Assembly (NCBI RefSeq): GCF_000143415.4
Contig: NW_003314280.1
Span: 653,262 to 717,261, forward strand
From: Selaginella moellendorffii
Lineage: Eukaryota > Streptophyta > Lycopodiopsida > Selaginellales > Selaginellaceae
Direction: 5' to 3'
DNA: 64,000 bases
This document shows positions 1-10,476 of the stretch, piece by piece. Numbering within the stretch: position 1 is the stretch's first letter; every line of letters begins with the position of its first letter. Under the pieces are notes generated by a model. It was not told the origin of the DNA. It did no database searches and was given only the letters and a program-made list of their open reading frames with translations. The translations under genes were made by a program, and so were the position numbers.

Positions 1-1
1 C

Positions 2-229
2 TGTTATCTTATATTACAAGAGGATGGTAATCTCGTTTTATATAATGTAAATAAGAAAGCTGTGTGGTCACCAAATAAGTATTGTAATATCCAGCCAAAT
101 TGTGTCATGAATACTTATCTTTCTTTACAAAATAATTGTAATCTAATTTTGTACCAAAATAACCAGGATATATTTTCTAAAGTACCAAGAGTTAAAACCC
201 TTTGGTCAACTGATACATTTTGTAATTGA
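2..229 (+). CDS. Bulb-type (GNA-like) mannose-binding lectin, 3' end only
   Basis: The frame starting at base 2 is open from the window edge to a TGA at 227-229 and encodes 75 residues. It contains the signature of the monocot-type (B_lectin) fold: LQEDGNLVLY fits the mannose-site pattern QxDxNxVxY. A second, degenerate site, LQNNCNLILY, has Asn in place of Asp and Ile in place of Val. Two further Cys lie between the sites, as in the disulphide-stabilised beta-prism. The protein would bind mannose-type glycans, usually after secretion. The 5' part (signal peptide and first repeat) lies outside the window, so a longer lectin-domain protein cannot be excluded upstream. No kinase follows, because the chain ends just after WSTDTFCN. 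The exon is AT-rich, unlike most genes here. Confidence 0.75.
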   Translation, partial: CYLILQEDGNLVLYNVNKKAVWSPNKYCNIQPNCVMNTYLSLQNNCNLILYQNNQDIFSKVPRVKTLWSTDTFCN

Positions 230-1060
230 AACAACAAGAGGAAGGGTTTGTATAAACTGTTTATTGAATATTATAGTGTTATTTTTATTTAATAATCCAA
301 TTGATCAAATGCAAATTTAAAATTATAGAGATTAACTTTATTGCATAAGATGGTAGAATATACTAGGAAGTGTTTGAATAACAACCGTTAGATAGTAAAA
401 TATTCTAGAATTTCCAAGCATATTTTAGATATATTCACTAACAAATGAAAAATTTCAAAACTAAGTATTGTAATTTATTTTTATAAAAAAAATTAAGATA
501 CATTGAAGGTCATGGTGACTCAGGTTCAAATCTAATTTCAGGCTCTTGAGTTGGGATCACTTATTCTAAAGAATATTATTCATACTACTTTAGAAACAAT
601 TCACTTATGAAATCACTGTTCAAATGCAGAATAAACATGTTTGACACTGGCGATTCAGCTTCCCTCCTGTGTACACTCAACCAAGCCACAGCAGCAGCAG
701 GGAAAGAGATCAAATTTGGAGCCACAAGGATTGCGAGCGCCGAGCACGTCACCCTTGCCCAGTGGAGATCGCGGCCCAGAAAGCTTGAGCTGTTGGTGTA
801 AACGAAAATGGCTGCTTGAAGCTATGAGAGGATTGCGCCTGTAGCCAGGGCCGAGAATTACTTCGACGAGTCACTCCAACCTCGTTATATTTTTCCGTTT
901 GTTCTGTGCATTAATATTAGCTAGCAGTCAACACGCTGACCGACAACAGTTTCTTCATGAGAAGCACCTCTTGCATTGCGCGCCTCCTTTTCTCACCTTG
1001 CAAAGTTTCTGATAAAATGATCGAGCCTTCCCTTTATGTGGTTGTTTCGTCCAAGAAACA
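230..1060. other. Intergenic, no gene seen
   Basis: AT-rich to about 600, then more balanced. It holds the 3' flank of the lectin and the 5' flank of the PQQ protein. Short open frames around 607-1000 show no family signature and no splice-consistent continuation. Confidence 0.5.
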
Positions 1061-2806
1061 ATGCTCGTCTTCAAGGATCTCCATTTTAAATCTGTGCTTG
1101 TCTTGGTCATTCACTGGATCTTACAGGTTGAGTCGCATTACGCGGTAACACAATACAAAAGAAAAACCGACACAGAAAAAAAGAGAAAGAAGAACTCACC
1201 ATGTGGTGCCTTTTGCAGACGAAGAACTGGATTAGCCACGGAGGAGACCTGGGAAATCGACGCTATGCAGCGAGCGAGCACAAGATCAACTTAGAAACCG
1301 CACCTTCGCTCGCTCTCCGGTGGAGATATGTCACCCAGGGAGATGTCTCGGCTACACCGGCGATTCACGACTGCGCGGTGTATGTACCAAGCTGGAACGG
1401 CATCGTGGCTGCAGTGGCCATGGACGGGGCTACGCTGTGGCAAACCAACTTGTCGCAAGTCACAAGCTTGCACCCGGCCGTGTCGAGAGCAACGCCCGTG
1501 GTAACCAAGCGATGTGTGTTAGTCGGCCTTCGCGGACCTGCGAGAGTTCTTTGCCTGGATCGAATGACCGGAGATCTCTTGTGGATGTCACCGGACCTGG
1601 AACTGGCACCACACTCAATGATCACAATGTCAGGAACGGCATACGATGGGTACGTAAGAAGAGCTACTCACCGTTTCGAGGATTTCCGAGTCATAGCAGC
1701 CGCTTTGATGCCTGCTTTGCAGAGCTTACTACGTAGGAGTGTCGTCCATGCAGCAGCACGCGAAATCATGTTGCACCTTCCAAGGCTCCTTCCACAAACT
1801 GGACCTCCAAACTGGCCAAACGGTGTGGTCGACGTACATGGTTCCTCGGGACAGCCAGTACACGGGAGTACCAGTGTGGGGAAGCAGTCCTGCCTTGGAC
1901 GAGCGCAGAGGCCTCGTCTACATCGCTACCGGGAGCGTTTTCTCTGTCCCTTCAGAAGTCCGGCAGTGCCAGCAAGCCACCGGAAACTCGAGCAGCTGCA
2001 TCGTGCCCAGCGTCTGCTACAACTCCGTCGTCGCCGTTGACACGAGAGACGGAACTATCCGGTGGTGCAGTAGGATGACGATGAGCGAGATCTGGGAGAA
2101 CGCCTGCCGGAGCATTCGTCCTCCACCAAACTGTCCTCCACGGCCAGATCCAGACGCTGACTTTGGAGAAAGCCCCATGCTCGTCACCATTCAGCAACAA
2201 GGAGCATTGAGAGATGTTGTCGTCACTGGACAGAAGACTGGCTTCGTGTGGGCTCACGACCGAGAAACTGGAGAGCTCGTCTGGCATGCGGTACTGAAAA
2301 GCTTTTGCCTTCGTAGTAGTGAACTTTGATCGTTGTAGGTGGCTGGACCCGGCGGAAGCGGAGGTGGAGCGAACTGGGGATCAGCAACGGACAACTCTCG
2401 AGTCTTCACAAACATCGCCAACAGTGACCGCCAATCTTTCCTCCACGAGCCATCGCAGCTTGTAACCACGGGAGGTGGCTGGGTTGCGATGGCTGCTACA
2501 ACTGGACGCTTGCTCTGGTCCACTCCCAATCCAACCGGCCAGCCAGCCTACGGTCCCGTCACTTACACACACGGAGGTGTTCTTCTGTGCACGTCCTTCG
2601 ACAGCAATGGCCATGTCTATGCCATCAACTCCTACAGCGGAGAAATAATCTGGAACGCTACCACTGGCTCGACTGTTTACGGAGGCTTCTCGGTTGGTTG
2701 CGGCTGTGCCTTTGTCGGAGCAGGCTATGCTTCGACACCAACGGGCCTGGCTCTTGGAGGCACTCCTGGAGATTCACTGTTCGCCTTTTGTATCCCTCCC
2801 TACTAG
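1061..2806 (+). CDS. Secreted PQQ beta-propeller protein (polyvinyl-alcohol-dehydrogenase-like)
   Basis: Four exons fit: 1061-1144, 1219-1649, 1723-2290 and 2339-2806, giving 516 residues. Introns are 74, 73 and 48 nt with GT-AG ends, and all join in phase. The first exon supplies a hydrophobic signal-like core (SVLVLVIHWILQV). An alternative is to start at the ATG at 1201, but there the acceptor TTTTGCAG at 1211-1218 would sit inside the coding frame. The mature part opens with NWISHGGDLGNRRYA, typical of plant homologues of PQQ-dependent polyvinyl alcohol dehydrogenase. Repeated blade motifs follow (G.LLW, G.TVW, GELVW, GEIIW), each pairing a Gly turn with Trp. The blade architecture is that of quinoprotein dehydrogenases, with eight-blade propellers expected. 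PQQ use in plants is unproven, and the substrate is unknown. Secretion to the apoplast is inferred from the leader. Confidence 0.8.
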
Positions 2807-2869
2807 TGCTTCGTTTTGATGAGAAGTTCCAAGGGGAGCTTCAGGAAAAAAAAACGAGCTCACTTGTCA

Positions 2870-5014
2870 TCACCAGTAGTCCTTGCAAGAACACCCACCC
2901 GTTGCAAACGTATGAAACCGATTTGCGTCTCTGACCACGATTTGCCGATTGGAGATAGTCGATATGTACTTGAAAGCTGTGTGACAGTCGGAACACATCC
3001 GGAGATTGTTGACAACGCACAGACTCGTACCAGGAGGTGTGTTTATCAGACCGTAAACAACTGCCAGCCTTTCACTGTGGTGGAAAAGCGTTGCTTGCTT
3101 CGTTTCCTCGTCTACATTATGTAGCACCAAGCTTGTGTCTGGCACATAGCCGGCTTCCTTGATCTCCAGCGTCAACTTCCTCAGCTCTTCGTAGATCAAG
3201 TCCTTCTGTGGATGAGATTTATCGGCAGCACCAAACTCGTGTAGCCTGTTTTTCACTTCTATGCAGCTCAGGCCCGGTTCCTTCTTCACACCTCGCCTTT
3301 CCATGAGTCGCCTCACCTTCTCAACATCGTCCCACCTTTCGAGAGCAGCGTAGAGGTTTGACATGAGAAGATAAGCGGAAGGACGTGTCGGCTCAATCTC
3401 GTAGCACTTCTCCGCAGCAATCTCGGCCCGTAGAACATCTTTCTGCAGTCTACAGGCACTAAGCATTGTTAGCCATGCTGTTAAGCCTGGCTCGAACGGC
3501 ATAGCGTCGATCACTTCCTGCGCCTCCTCAAGCCTGCCTCCCCGTCCTAGAAGATCAATGACACACCTGAAGTGCTCTGGCAGCGGGAAGAATCCATGAT
3601 CTGCCATTGCTATGAAGCAGTCCCGAGCCTCGTCCAGATATCCTGAGTGGCTGCATGCGTAAACCAAGCTCAGGAACGTCACGTTGTTGGGCTTGATTCC
3701 TTCCAGCTCCATTCTTCTCATCAAGTCCTTGGACTCCTCGATATGTCCGTGCTGAGCTGATCCTGCCACTATAGCCGTCCATGCTACCACGTCCATTCCT
3801 TCCATCTGATCGAACACCTCTCTTGCCTCCACCAGCTTCCCGCACTTTGCATACATGTTGACGAGTGCTGTTGCCACGATAAGCTCCCTGTCCAGTCCAT
3901 TCGCCACCAAGTTTTGGTGGATCACTCTTCCCAGTGCCAGTGCCGAGGTGCTCGCGCACGCTTCCAGAACACTTATAAACGTAGCCGAGCCAGTCTTGAC
4001 GCCTTCCTGCTGCATTCTCTGGAAAATCTCGAGAGCCTCCTTCCCAGACCCATCTTGAGCGTAGGCCGTAACGATAGCATTCCAGGTGATAGCATCCTTA
4101 CAAGGAATCCTCTCAAATACCAACCTCGCGTTTCCCAAGCTGTGGCACCTCCCATACATATTGACGAGCGACGTCCCAACAACAGTCTCTGCTTCCAGGC
4201 CAACTTTTTCCACCATCTTGTGAATTGCGATGCCTTGCTCGAGAGCACCAAGCGTGGAGCAAGCACTGATCACGGTGCTGTACGTAAACTTGTCCGGAGG
4301 GACGTGAGAATCCATCCTCTGGAAAAGAGACAGTGCCTCCGCCTCATGCCCATTCTGGGCATACGCTGCCAGGATGATATTCCAAGAGAAGAGGTTCTTC
4401 CTGGAGATCCCATCAAACACGGCCCTCGCATTTTCCAAGCTGCCACACTTCCCATACATCTCCACCAGCAAGTTCGCAATAAACCTCTCGTTGGACCGGT
4501 TGCTGAGGAGAATGTGAGCGTGGACTCGCCTCCCCTCGTCCAAAGCTCTGAGACTCCCACACTTCTTGAGCAGTGCTGCGTATTCGTCACCGCTGACTTG
4601 GTCTGTGTAGTCCAATCTATCTACTAGCTGCTTCAAATCTCGACGACCGGTAGCTGAAGAAGAAGAGGAAGTAGAAGCTCGCGGGAGAGAAGAGTCGAAG
4701 CTTTCTTGTTGCATTTGACGCCTGCTGGAAGCCCCTGAATCCGACGTCCAAGAGGGTCTGGAGCGCTTTGTGATCCTGTTCCTTTTGCTGATTCCTGATT
4801 CATTATCACCACCACTTCCATCTGCCCATGCCCACCACGACTGTCCATCCGATTCCATGCGTGCCATCCAGCTCAAGCTGTTGTCGGAGAGAGATTCCAC
4901 CACACCATCATCGAGCTTGAGAAAATCTCTCGGAGGCAATGCTGGAGAACCTGCTGTAGCATCACTTATCCCCGACTGGAAGAGTCCCGCAAACTGAGAG
5001 GCCGCGCTTTCCAT
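2870..5014 (-). CDS. DYW-type pentatricopeptide repeat protein (organellar RNA editing factor)
   Basis: A single uninterrupted exon of 714 codons, as usual for plant PPR genes. Residues 1-130 are low complexity (Ser-rich) and may include an organelle transit peptide. PLS-type PPR repeats run from about 140 to 540, with typical LFSWNIILAAYAQNG and VVAWTAIVAGSAQHG blocks. E and E+ motifs follow with GLSCIEVKNRLHEF. The C-terminal DYW deaminase (about 600-714) carries the zinc ligands HSE and CSDC and ends exactly in DYW. In this family the repeats read RNA and the DYW domain deaminates C to U in plastid or mitochondrial transcripts. The ATG chosen is the first in frame. Which organelle and which editing site cannot be told from sequence alone. 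Confidence 0.93.
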   Translation of the reverse strand: MESAASQFAGLFQSGISDATAGSPALPPRDFLKLDDGVVESLSDNSLSWMARMESDGQSWWAWADGSGGDNESGISKRNRITKRSRPSWTSDSGASSRRQMQQESFDSSLPRASTSSSSSATGRRDLKQLVDRLDYTDQVSGDEYAALLKKCGSLRALDEGRRVHAHILLSNRSNERFIANLLVEMYGKCGSLENARAVFDGISRKNLFSWNIILAAYAQNGHEAEALSLFQRMDSHVPPDKFTYSTVISACSTLGALEQGIAIHKMVEKVGLEAETVVGTSLVNMYGRCHSLGNARLVFERIPCKDAITWNAIVTAYAQDGSGKEALEIFQRMQQEGVKTGSATFISVLEACASTSALALGRVIHQNLVANGLDRELIVATALVNMYAKCGKLVEAREVFDQMEGMDVVAWTAIVAGSAQHGHIEESKDLMRRMELEGIKPNNVTFLSLVYACSHSGYLDEARDCFIAMADHGFFPLPEHFRCVIDLLGRGGRLEEAQEVIDAMPFEPGLTAWLTMLSACRLQKDVLRAEIAAEKCYEIEPTRPSAYLLMSNLYAALERWDDVEKVRRLMERRGVKKEPGLSCIEVKNRLHEFGAADKSHPQKDLIYEELRKLTLEIKEAGYVPDTSLVLHNVDEETKQATLFHHSERLAVVYGLINTPPGTSLCVVNNLRMCSDCHTAFKYISTISNRQIVVRDANRFHTFATGGCSCKDYW

Positions 5015-5310
5015 TGAGGAAGAAGCTCGAGCTTAGCAAACAAACAAACAAACAAAAACAAGTTAGTGCAAGTTTCCAACTAAATTTTTGCTGTGTACCT
5101 CGTGGCCACGAATCCAAAACTTTTTAAAAGCGTCGATCAAATCCGTGTGTACCACCGGATGCATCAAAGTCAGAGGAAGCAATACTGCCAGTACCCGTGT
5201 AACACCGACTTAGCAAAGTATGAAGGAACACGAGAAGGATCGCGAGAGAAAAAAAATTCGTGTGATTGTTATCGTATATCTGGAGTGGATTTCCTTACTG
5301 TTACACACAG

Positions 5311-5907
5311 CTACCGTGCTTGAAATGGTGCTTGTGACAAATCCACTGCTTTCTCCAGCAACTGCGCAAATTTTCAGTCAGCTTCTAGCAAGAAAAAGAA
5401 AAGCATGGGAGAAACCTTGCTCAGAGATTTGAGCTCGCGGAAAACCGGTTGCAACGCTTTGGTATTGACTGTGGGAGGCTTCACATCGATCGGCCACACC
5501 TGGAACAAAAAAAAAAAAAACGGTGATTGTAGCTCTCGGAGAATGAAATGGCTCGAAATCTTACTAGAAACATCACACCTGGATTCCAAGAACTTTAACA
5601 GGTTTGACGAGGCCAGGGATGATGCAATCCGGGCCTGCTGCTTCCACCATAGCCTCCTCTGCCAATCCCATGCCAATTGGATCCGGATGCTGGAGATTCC
5701 CGAGTTACAAGACGAATGCGGCCCAATCCCGGGGCTTACCTTCATGATGCTGAGGGCGTAGTCGAAATTCCTGCTTTTGCTGACGATGATCGCGCTTGGA
5801 GGAGAAATTCGAGGCAGCGGAGGCTCACCGGGGCGCGACCGCCATGGCGCGTCTCCGACGAGCTGCTTCTTCGTCGTCTTCTTGCTTGACGAGCTCGTCA
5901 TCGCCAT
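5311..5907 (-). CDS. Small conserved-looking plant protein of unknown function
   Basis: Four exons in phase on the minus strand: 5907-5740, 5689-5579, 5499-5416 and 5361-5311, giving 137 residues. Introns are 50, 79 and 54 nt. The last donor (GTTTCT) is weak. Without that splice the third exon would run on to a stop at 5374 and give a hydrophobic tail, so the 3' end is less certain. The protein has a basic Ser/Thr/Lys-rich start, then NFDYALSIMK, HPDPIGMGLAEEAM, AAGPDCIIPG and VWPIDVKPP. These dense Gly/Pro motifs look like a conserved compact domain, but I cannot name the family. An in-frame ATG at 6060 would add 51 residues. I prefer 5907 because the added stretch looks like leader sequence. 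Confidence 0.6.
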
Positions 5908-6187
5908 AGCCAAAGAAGATTCCAGGCTCTTCCCAAGCCCTAAGTTTATGTGCCCATCGCCACCGTCGGCTTGGTAGAGAATATGGACCGTCCGATTTGA
6001 ACGGTCAAGTGGAAAACAAAATGGTTTTTTGTCAATTATTTTCGCAAATTTACAAGACAAACTCTTCCTTCCGCAGCGTCATCTCGAAGCGAACGATCTG
6101 CAAGAACAGTAAGAGCAGTGAAAAAGTTTGTTCTTGCAAGAGATGGAGATGGAGAGAAGAAACTATGAAACAAAAGAGTTCCGGAAC

Positions 6188-7677
6188 TTACGATCCAAAC
6201 GAGACCGAAAACGTCGGCCTTAATGTCCTTGGCGCATCGCCCTGGAGCTTCTCCGAGATTTGCTGTAGTTCCTGAGAACCCAAACACTTTATAGAACTTG
6301 AAAAACAGCGAGAAAACACCTTCAATCCGCTGCCTGTCGACGCCAAAGACGAGGCCGAGGACGACGAAGATTTCGACGAGGAAGCCAAGGATGACGACGA
6401 TGGGCTTCCAGACTTTAACAGCGGAGGTTTCGGGGCCTGGAATGCACACAAGGTTGTAGAGGAAAATGACAAGCGTGAAAAAGCTGTACCTGTTGTAAGA
6501 GATCTAGCTTGCGCTTGGATTCTAGCAAGCCGGGGCGTCCGTGCTCCAAGTCTTGCACGTACTGACACAGCAACAGAATTCCTCTGTTGGCAAAATCTTG
6601 CTTGGATTGAACTTCGCCAATCTTCGATTCCTAAACCCACAAGAACACATTCACTCCAGCATATTCTCGGCAAATCAAGCACATACCAAGCCTTCGACCA
6701 TTTGCTGGACAACCTGGACGTCGCCACCGCATTTTACGACGTCGCTTCTCATGTCAAGAACCTGGAAACTATCGAAGATAAGCGAAATGAAGAAAAGGTA
6801 TCAGTGTCAGTACCTGATTCTTTATAACACCTTGGACTTCGGCACTATCTTCTAAGGCTTTTGATACATCTTCTATTCGCATCGACAGGTGCCTTCGAGT
6901 TGCCTGAGTTTCACATATAGCGGGATGAGGAAAAAGCATACAGAAGACATTACCGCAAGCACTGCCGAGACTTGATCGAACTGCTTCGAAACCTCCGAAA
7001 CAGCATTTGCCATATGACGCTTCGTAACATAGAGGAAGTCGGTTAGACGCCATCCCTGCAGCTTCCAAAGCTTAGAATTCGCAACACTCGCATTTAAACT
7101 TACCCGCCACCGAAAGTATCCATATCCCGCAGCGCCAACAACAACCGCGGGCACTGCGAGGGAGGAGATGTTTGCTCCTGTCAAGAACTCGAATTAGGAC
7201 GACTGGCCCGAGAAAAATCAATCCCACATACCACTGCCGCTTCCAGAACTTCCATTTATAAATGTGACATCTTTAGAGGCCGCTAACTGCATGAGTTCCT
7301 GCCTTAGTCTCATGAGCTGCAAGGAGCGAGACGAAGTGAGCTCGAGAAAGAAAATTTCAATCGGCAACCTGTCCAGCCAATTCGGTAGTTTTGTCTGAAA
7401 CCTTCGCAGACACATCCCCGTCCTCTAGATGCTTGGAGATGACCTAAACGCGAGAAAACTTCTATCAATCTCCTCAAAACTATCTGGAATGATCGTCTAC
7501 CTTGGAGAGGTCTGAGATGAAGTCCGTGAGGCGGCCATTATTCACAAGGAACGTTCCCGTCAGTCCTGCAAGAATCACCGCGTGAGAAGGCGGCGCCGAG
7601 CTCGATCGAATCGCGCGCTTACCGGCACCAACGAGAATCAGCACCTTGACGGTCGAGACGCCGGCCTGGAGCGCCAT
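6188..7677 (-). CDS. DUF1664 family protein, predicted membrane and coiled coil
   Basis: Ten exons in perfect phase rebuild 336 residues: 7677-7623, 7565-7501, 7443-7369, 7316-7232, 7177-7104, 7055-6954, 6903-6814, 6761-6687, 6630-6490 and 6436-6188. The N-terminus MALQAGVSTVKVLILVGAG followed by LTGTFLVNNGRL is the hallmark of plant DUF1664 proteins. A second hydrophobic stretch (LAVPAVVVGAAGYGYFRW) precedes GWRLTDFLYVTKRHM. The middle is a heptad-like coiled coil, with ESKIGEVQSKQDFANRGI near residue 210. The C-terminal 80 residues are Ser-rich and disordered and end in SQELQQISEKLQ. Function is unknown in the family, and a membrane-anchored scaffold role is only inferred. The gene is divergent from the hevein-domain gene at 8049. 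Confidence 0.88.
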
Positions 7678-8048
7678 CGCGAGCTGGAATCAAAGAAGAG
7701 ACCCAGGCATTACGCCCAAAATCTGGCACAAACCCTAGTAGCAGAGTTCCAAGCCCTAGAAAATGTTTTAACAGTACCCTTAGAACATTAGCCTTTAGTC
7801 AAACAAAAGCTAAATTCATTCTTCTTCTCTGGTCAACGAAAGTCAAAGGAAGGTTTGACCATCCTTGTTGTACACGACAAGCGATGGAGTTCATCCATTA
7901 CCTCACACACCTACACGCGAAAAGAAAAGAAACTAAAAATTTTAGTGAAGTGACCAACAACCTCTCTCGAGCTCTCTCGCGCGATCAATCCAGCAGAGAA
8001 TTTTCCCCCATTCTCCTCTTCCACCATCGCCTCTCTTTCTTCTCCGCC
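7678..8048. other. Divergent promoter region of the DUF1664 and hevein-domain genes
   Basis: 371 bp between two start codons facing apart. The right half is CT-rich leader (CTCTCTCGAGCTCTCTCGCG and similar) just ahead of the ATG at 8049. An upstream in-frame ATG at 7884 exists but would bury the signal peptide. Confidence 0.45.
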
Positions 8049-8465
8049 ATGGAATCGCTCATCGCAATCATCCCGGCATTGCTTATCCTTTTGCAGCGAA
8101 GCAGCGCCCAGATCCCTTGCGCGCCTCCATCCACGTCAATTTGCCCCGGGAGCTCCTGCTGTGGAAAGAATGGCTACTGCGGGATTGGAGAGAGCTACTG
8201 CGGCATTGGCAATTGCCTCTCACAGTGTCCGCTCGCGTACTATCCCCCGCCGGAGCTCCCCGCGGGAGGCTACTACTACTACTATCCTCCGCCAGAGTTT
8301 CCAGTGGAGGAGACGATTGAGCCGGTCGACCGCGGCCACCATAGCATAGCGTGGTGGCTCGGGATAGTTGCCGCGGTGGCTGTGGTAGTAGCAGGGATCC
8401 TCGCGGTTTGCTGGCTGGTAACTCGCTCTGTCTCCAGGCATCGCAAGTGTGAGTGTGATTCGTGA
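8049..8465 (+). CDS. Membrane-anchored hevein (chitin-binding type 1) domain protein
   Basis: A single exon of 138 residues. The ATG at 8049 sits in a good plant context (CGCCATGG) and is followed directly by a signal peptide (residues 1-21, ending RSSAQ). Residues 22-62 form one hevein module with all eight Cys, including the CC and CLSQC landmarks. The carbohydrate-site positions are only partly kept: Tyr of GYC and Tyr of ESYC are present, but the usual Ser and first Trp after CC are Gly and Asn. A Pro/Tyr-rich spacer follows (YYPPPELP, YYYYYPPPEFP). Then comes one transmembrane helix (about 102-125, IVAAVAVVVAGILAVCWLV) and a short basic Cys-containing tail. This predicts a type I membrane protein exposing a chitin-binding module. 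No kinase or chitinase domain is attached. A GTGAGT sequence at 8447-8452 could act as a donor for a longer 3' exon, but none was recognised. Confidence 0.8.
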   Translation: MESLIAIIPALLILLQRSSAQIPCAPPSTSICPGSSCCGKNGYCGIGESYCGIGNCLSQCPLAYYPPPELPAGGYYYYYPPPEFPVEETIEPVDRGHHSIAWWLGIVAAVAVVVAGILAVCWLVTRSVSRHRKCECDS

Positions 8466-8645
8466 TCTTTCTCTCAACTTTCTTCGCATGATCTCTTTCC
8501 CGATGAGAGTGATGCCTGTAAGTAATTTGGCTCTCCAAGGAGATAAGTTGCGACATTCTTCACGACATTTCGGGGTCGTGTTCTTATCTTGTCATGGATT
8601 CAAAGCAAAGTTTTCTTTTTCTTTCACTCTAGCTTGCGTGCCGAT

Positions 8646-9920
8646 CTAGAGCTTTGATGTTAGAGTTTTACGAGCCAGGCAAGCCTGGATAGATCCGTGA
8701 GGTTCACTCGTTGGGAGGTAGACGTCGTGATCAAACTGCAAATGGATGGAAGCGAGAAATTTCAGAGGAGAAATGGGGACAAAAAGTACCTTCACACCAA
8801 CAGTGGGCATGTTGACAGGCAAAAAATGGAGATTTGGCATGTTTAATTCGATCGAGCTGACTTCGGGGACACTGAAAGCTTAAAGAATGACAGAAAGAAA
8901 CAAGCATGAATTATATACTCGAACCTTCGCAACACCTCTTGTGCCATAAGATAGAGCGTGTTCTGCACGGAGGGGCTGTAGACTCCACTCTTGGATGGCC
9001 CAAAGAATGTTTCAAAGAGAGTTCTTGTGACTTTGTCATAGGTTCCAGTGTAGCACGATGGCTTTCTCGCATATCTGTCAACAAAAACAAGTTTTTTTAT
9101 GCGTAGAAATGTTTTTCTTCACCTCCATTTTGCGGTGACCGTCGAAGCAAGCAAGCGCTCTCTCACTTCAGGAAGAAGCGTGAATTTATCGCGAATAAAC
9201 CCCTCAAAGCCGGACTAGAAGATCACCGAAAGTTGGTACTTTTCCTTCGATGGTTATGAGATCCACACACCTTGGTTGTTTTGAGCAAGCTGAGGTCCGT
9301 GAATCCAGAGACCACGTCCACGCTAGATTTGTCTCGAGAGATGGTGATCTCCGCGGTTCTTTTTTGAGATCCAAGCTTGAAACCTGGTGAGGAAAAACCA
9401 TAAGAACTCTGAAAGAAGAAAAACTTTTAACCGTGTTGGTGTGGGATTCCATCGATCGAGACGCGTTCCCAGTTGTTTTGGACGAGAGAGACGCAAGCTC
9501 CAGTCACCTGTGCAGCGTTTGTTTTACGTGAAAAGCCACACTCAAGAAAGATGTGTGCCTACCTCTTTGTATGTATCGAGGAAGTGAGAGGCAAGCTTGA
9601 TCCCAAAAGTTTCTATAGACACCGGCTGGTGACAGAGCTTGGCGAGAGCATACACCTTTTTTCACAGGATATGTTGGGTAAGTGGATCCAGCCAAAACAA
9701 AGAAAGATATATAAGGCTTAACTGTGTTCTTGATGGAATCAGTGGCCACGATGCTGGAATTGTCGCCGGCGGAGTACGCAGGGATGCAATCCGAGGAGAG
9801 AATGATCGAGATTGTCCACTCCACAAACTCGTGATCTTTGCCATCGCCGCGCCACACGCGAGCAACACGAACTCTCGCCTTGCCGTGGCATTGCTCCTTC
9901 ACTACGATCTCGTCAGCCAT
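8646..9920 (-). CDS. UOX: Uricase (urate oxidase), peroxisomal
   Basis: Eight exons in phase: 9920-9723, 9655-9563, 9507-9432, 9383-9271, 9214-9123, 9074-8925, 8871-8790 and 8735-8646, giving 297 residues, the normal length. The enzyme oxidises urate to 5-hydroxyisourate in purine catabolism without a cofactor. Seen directly: [13 protein letters not shown], the active-site block [16 protein letters not shown] (Thr-Asp), [18 protein letters not shown] with the substrate Gln, and [12 protein letters not shown] with the catalytic-site Asn/His region. The protein ends in SKL, a type 1 peroxisomal targeting signal. Its ATG is only 28 bp from the ATG of a broken DEG5 exon on the other strand, so its promoter must lie at least partly in that remnant. 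Broken extra copies of exons 1-4 lie at 14457-14755. Confidence 0.95.
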
Positions 9921-9948
9921 GGATTGGTTCTATCGAAACCCCTAAAAA

Positions 9949-10140
9949 TGAATAGGACATCTCACTGTTGGCTGTAATGGCCCAGTAGCTATCGAAAGTG
10001 GCGATGCTGCCCACAAAATCTGGATACCTGGGCAGGCGATCGCTGTTGGTGGGCTCTCTCGCAATGCTCCAAGTGGCGAACCCACGATGAGAGAAACGTG
10101 AAAAACGATCGCGAGTTTGATGATGACCAAGAGTTGGATA
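9949..10140 (+). pseudogene. Broken duplicate of DEG5 exon 1
   Basis: This stretch aligns base by base with the first exon of the intact DEG5 at 14763-14960. Shared text includes TCGAAAGTGGCGATGCTGCC and CTCTCTCGCAATGCTCC. One inserted base early in the frame and a CAG-to-TAG change make it untranslatable, and the later part carries small deletions. Similarity fades after about 10140 and none of DEG5 exons 2-7 follows. It overlaps the probable promoter of the uricase gene, which may be why it is still recognisable. Confidence 0.85.
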
Positions 10141-10264
10141 GACAAACACTATAAGCATCACCAAGAAGGATAAAACTCATGGAGATGGCTGCAAGCATTG
10201 TCCCCCAGGCCACCACGTCCTCATCCGATCAAAGTCTCTCCCAGATCGTTGAGATGACGACGAT

Positions 10265-10476
10265 CCCATGCGAGCCCGGGCTTCTTCCACTCGCCCAATC
10301 TGCGCATAGCCAGTGATCAGCATGTCAGGTGAGCTGCACAGCCTCCTGTGAAATCATCCGCTATCCATGGCTCCGTGCTGCTCGTAGCTGGAGATCATCC
10401 CGGTCCAAGACTGGGATTCCTGGCTTTTAATCCAGATGCCCCCTATGAGCATATGCGGTGATCATGGCGGTACACT
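10265..10476 (-). pseudogene. PPR gene fragment, frameshifted
   Basis: Three PPR-motif pieces appear in order on the minus strand but in different frames: AMITAYAHRGHLD followed by a stop (near 10475-10435), SWTGMISSYEQHGAM (near 10412-10366), and DMLITGYAQIGRVEEARA (10328-10270). These are diagnostic PPR helix sequences. The frame changes and stops show a dead fragment, not an exon of a live gene. It sits at the left edge of the AT-rich block. Confidence 0.75.

Noticed and set aside
6036-6449. Minus-strand frame with an apparent transmembrane helix (IVVILGFLVEIFVVLGLVFG)
   Set aside because: It is a shifted frame over the Ser-rich last exon of the DUF1664 gene; the phase-consistent exon is the other frame.
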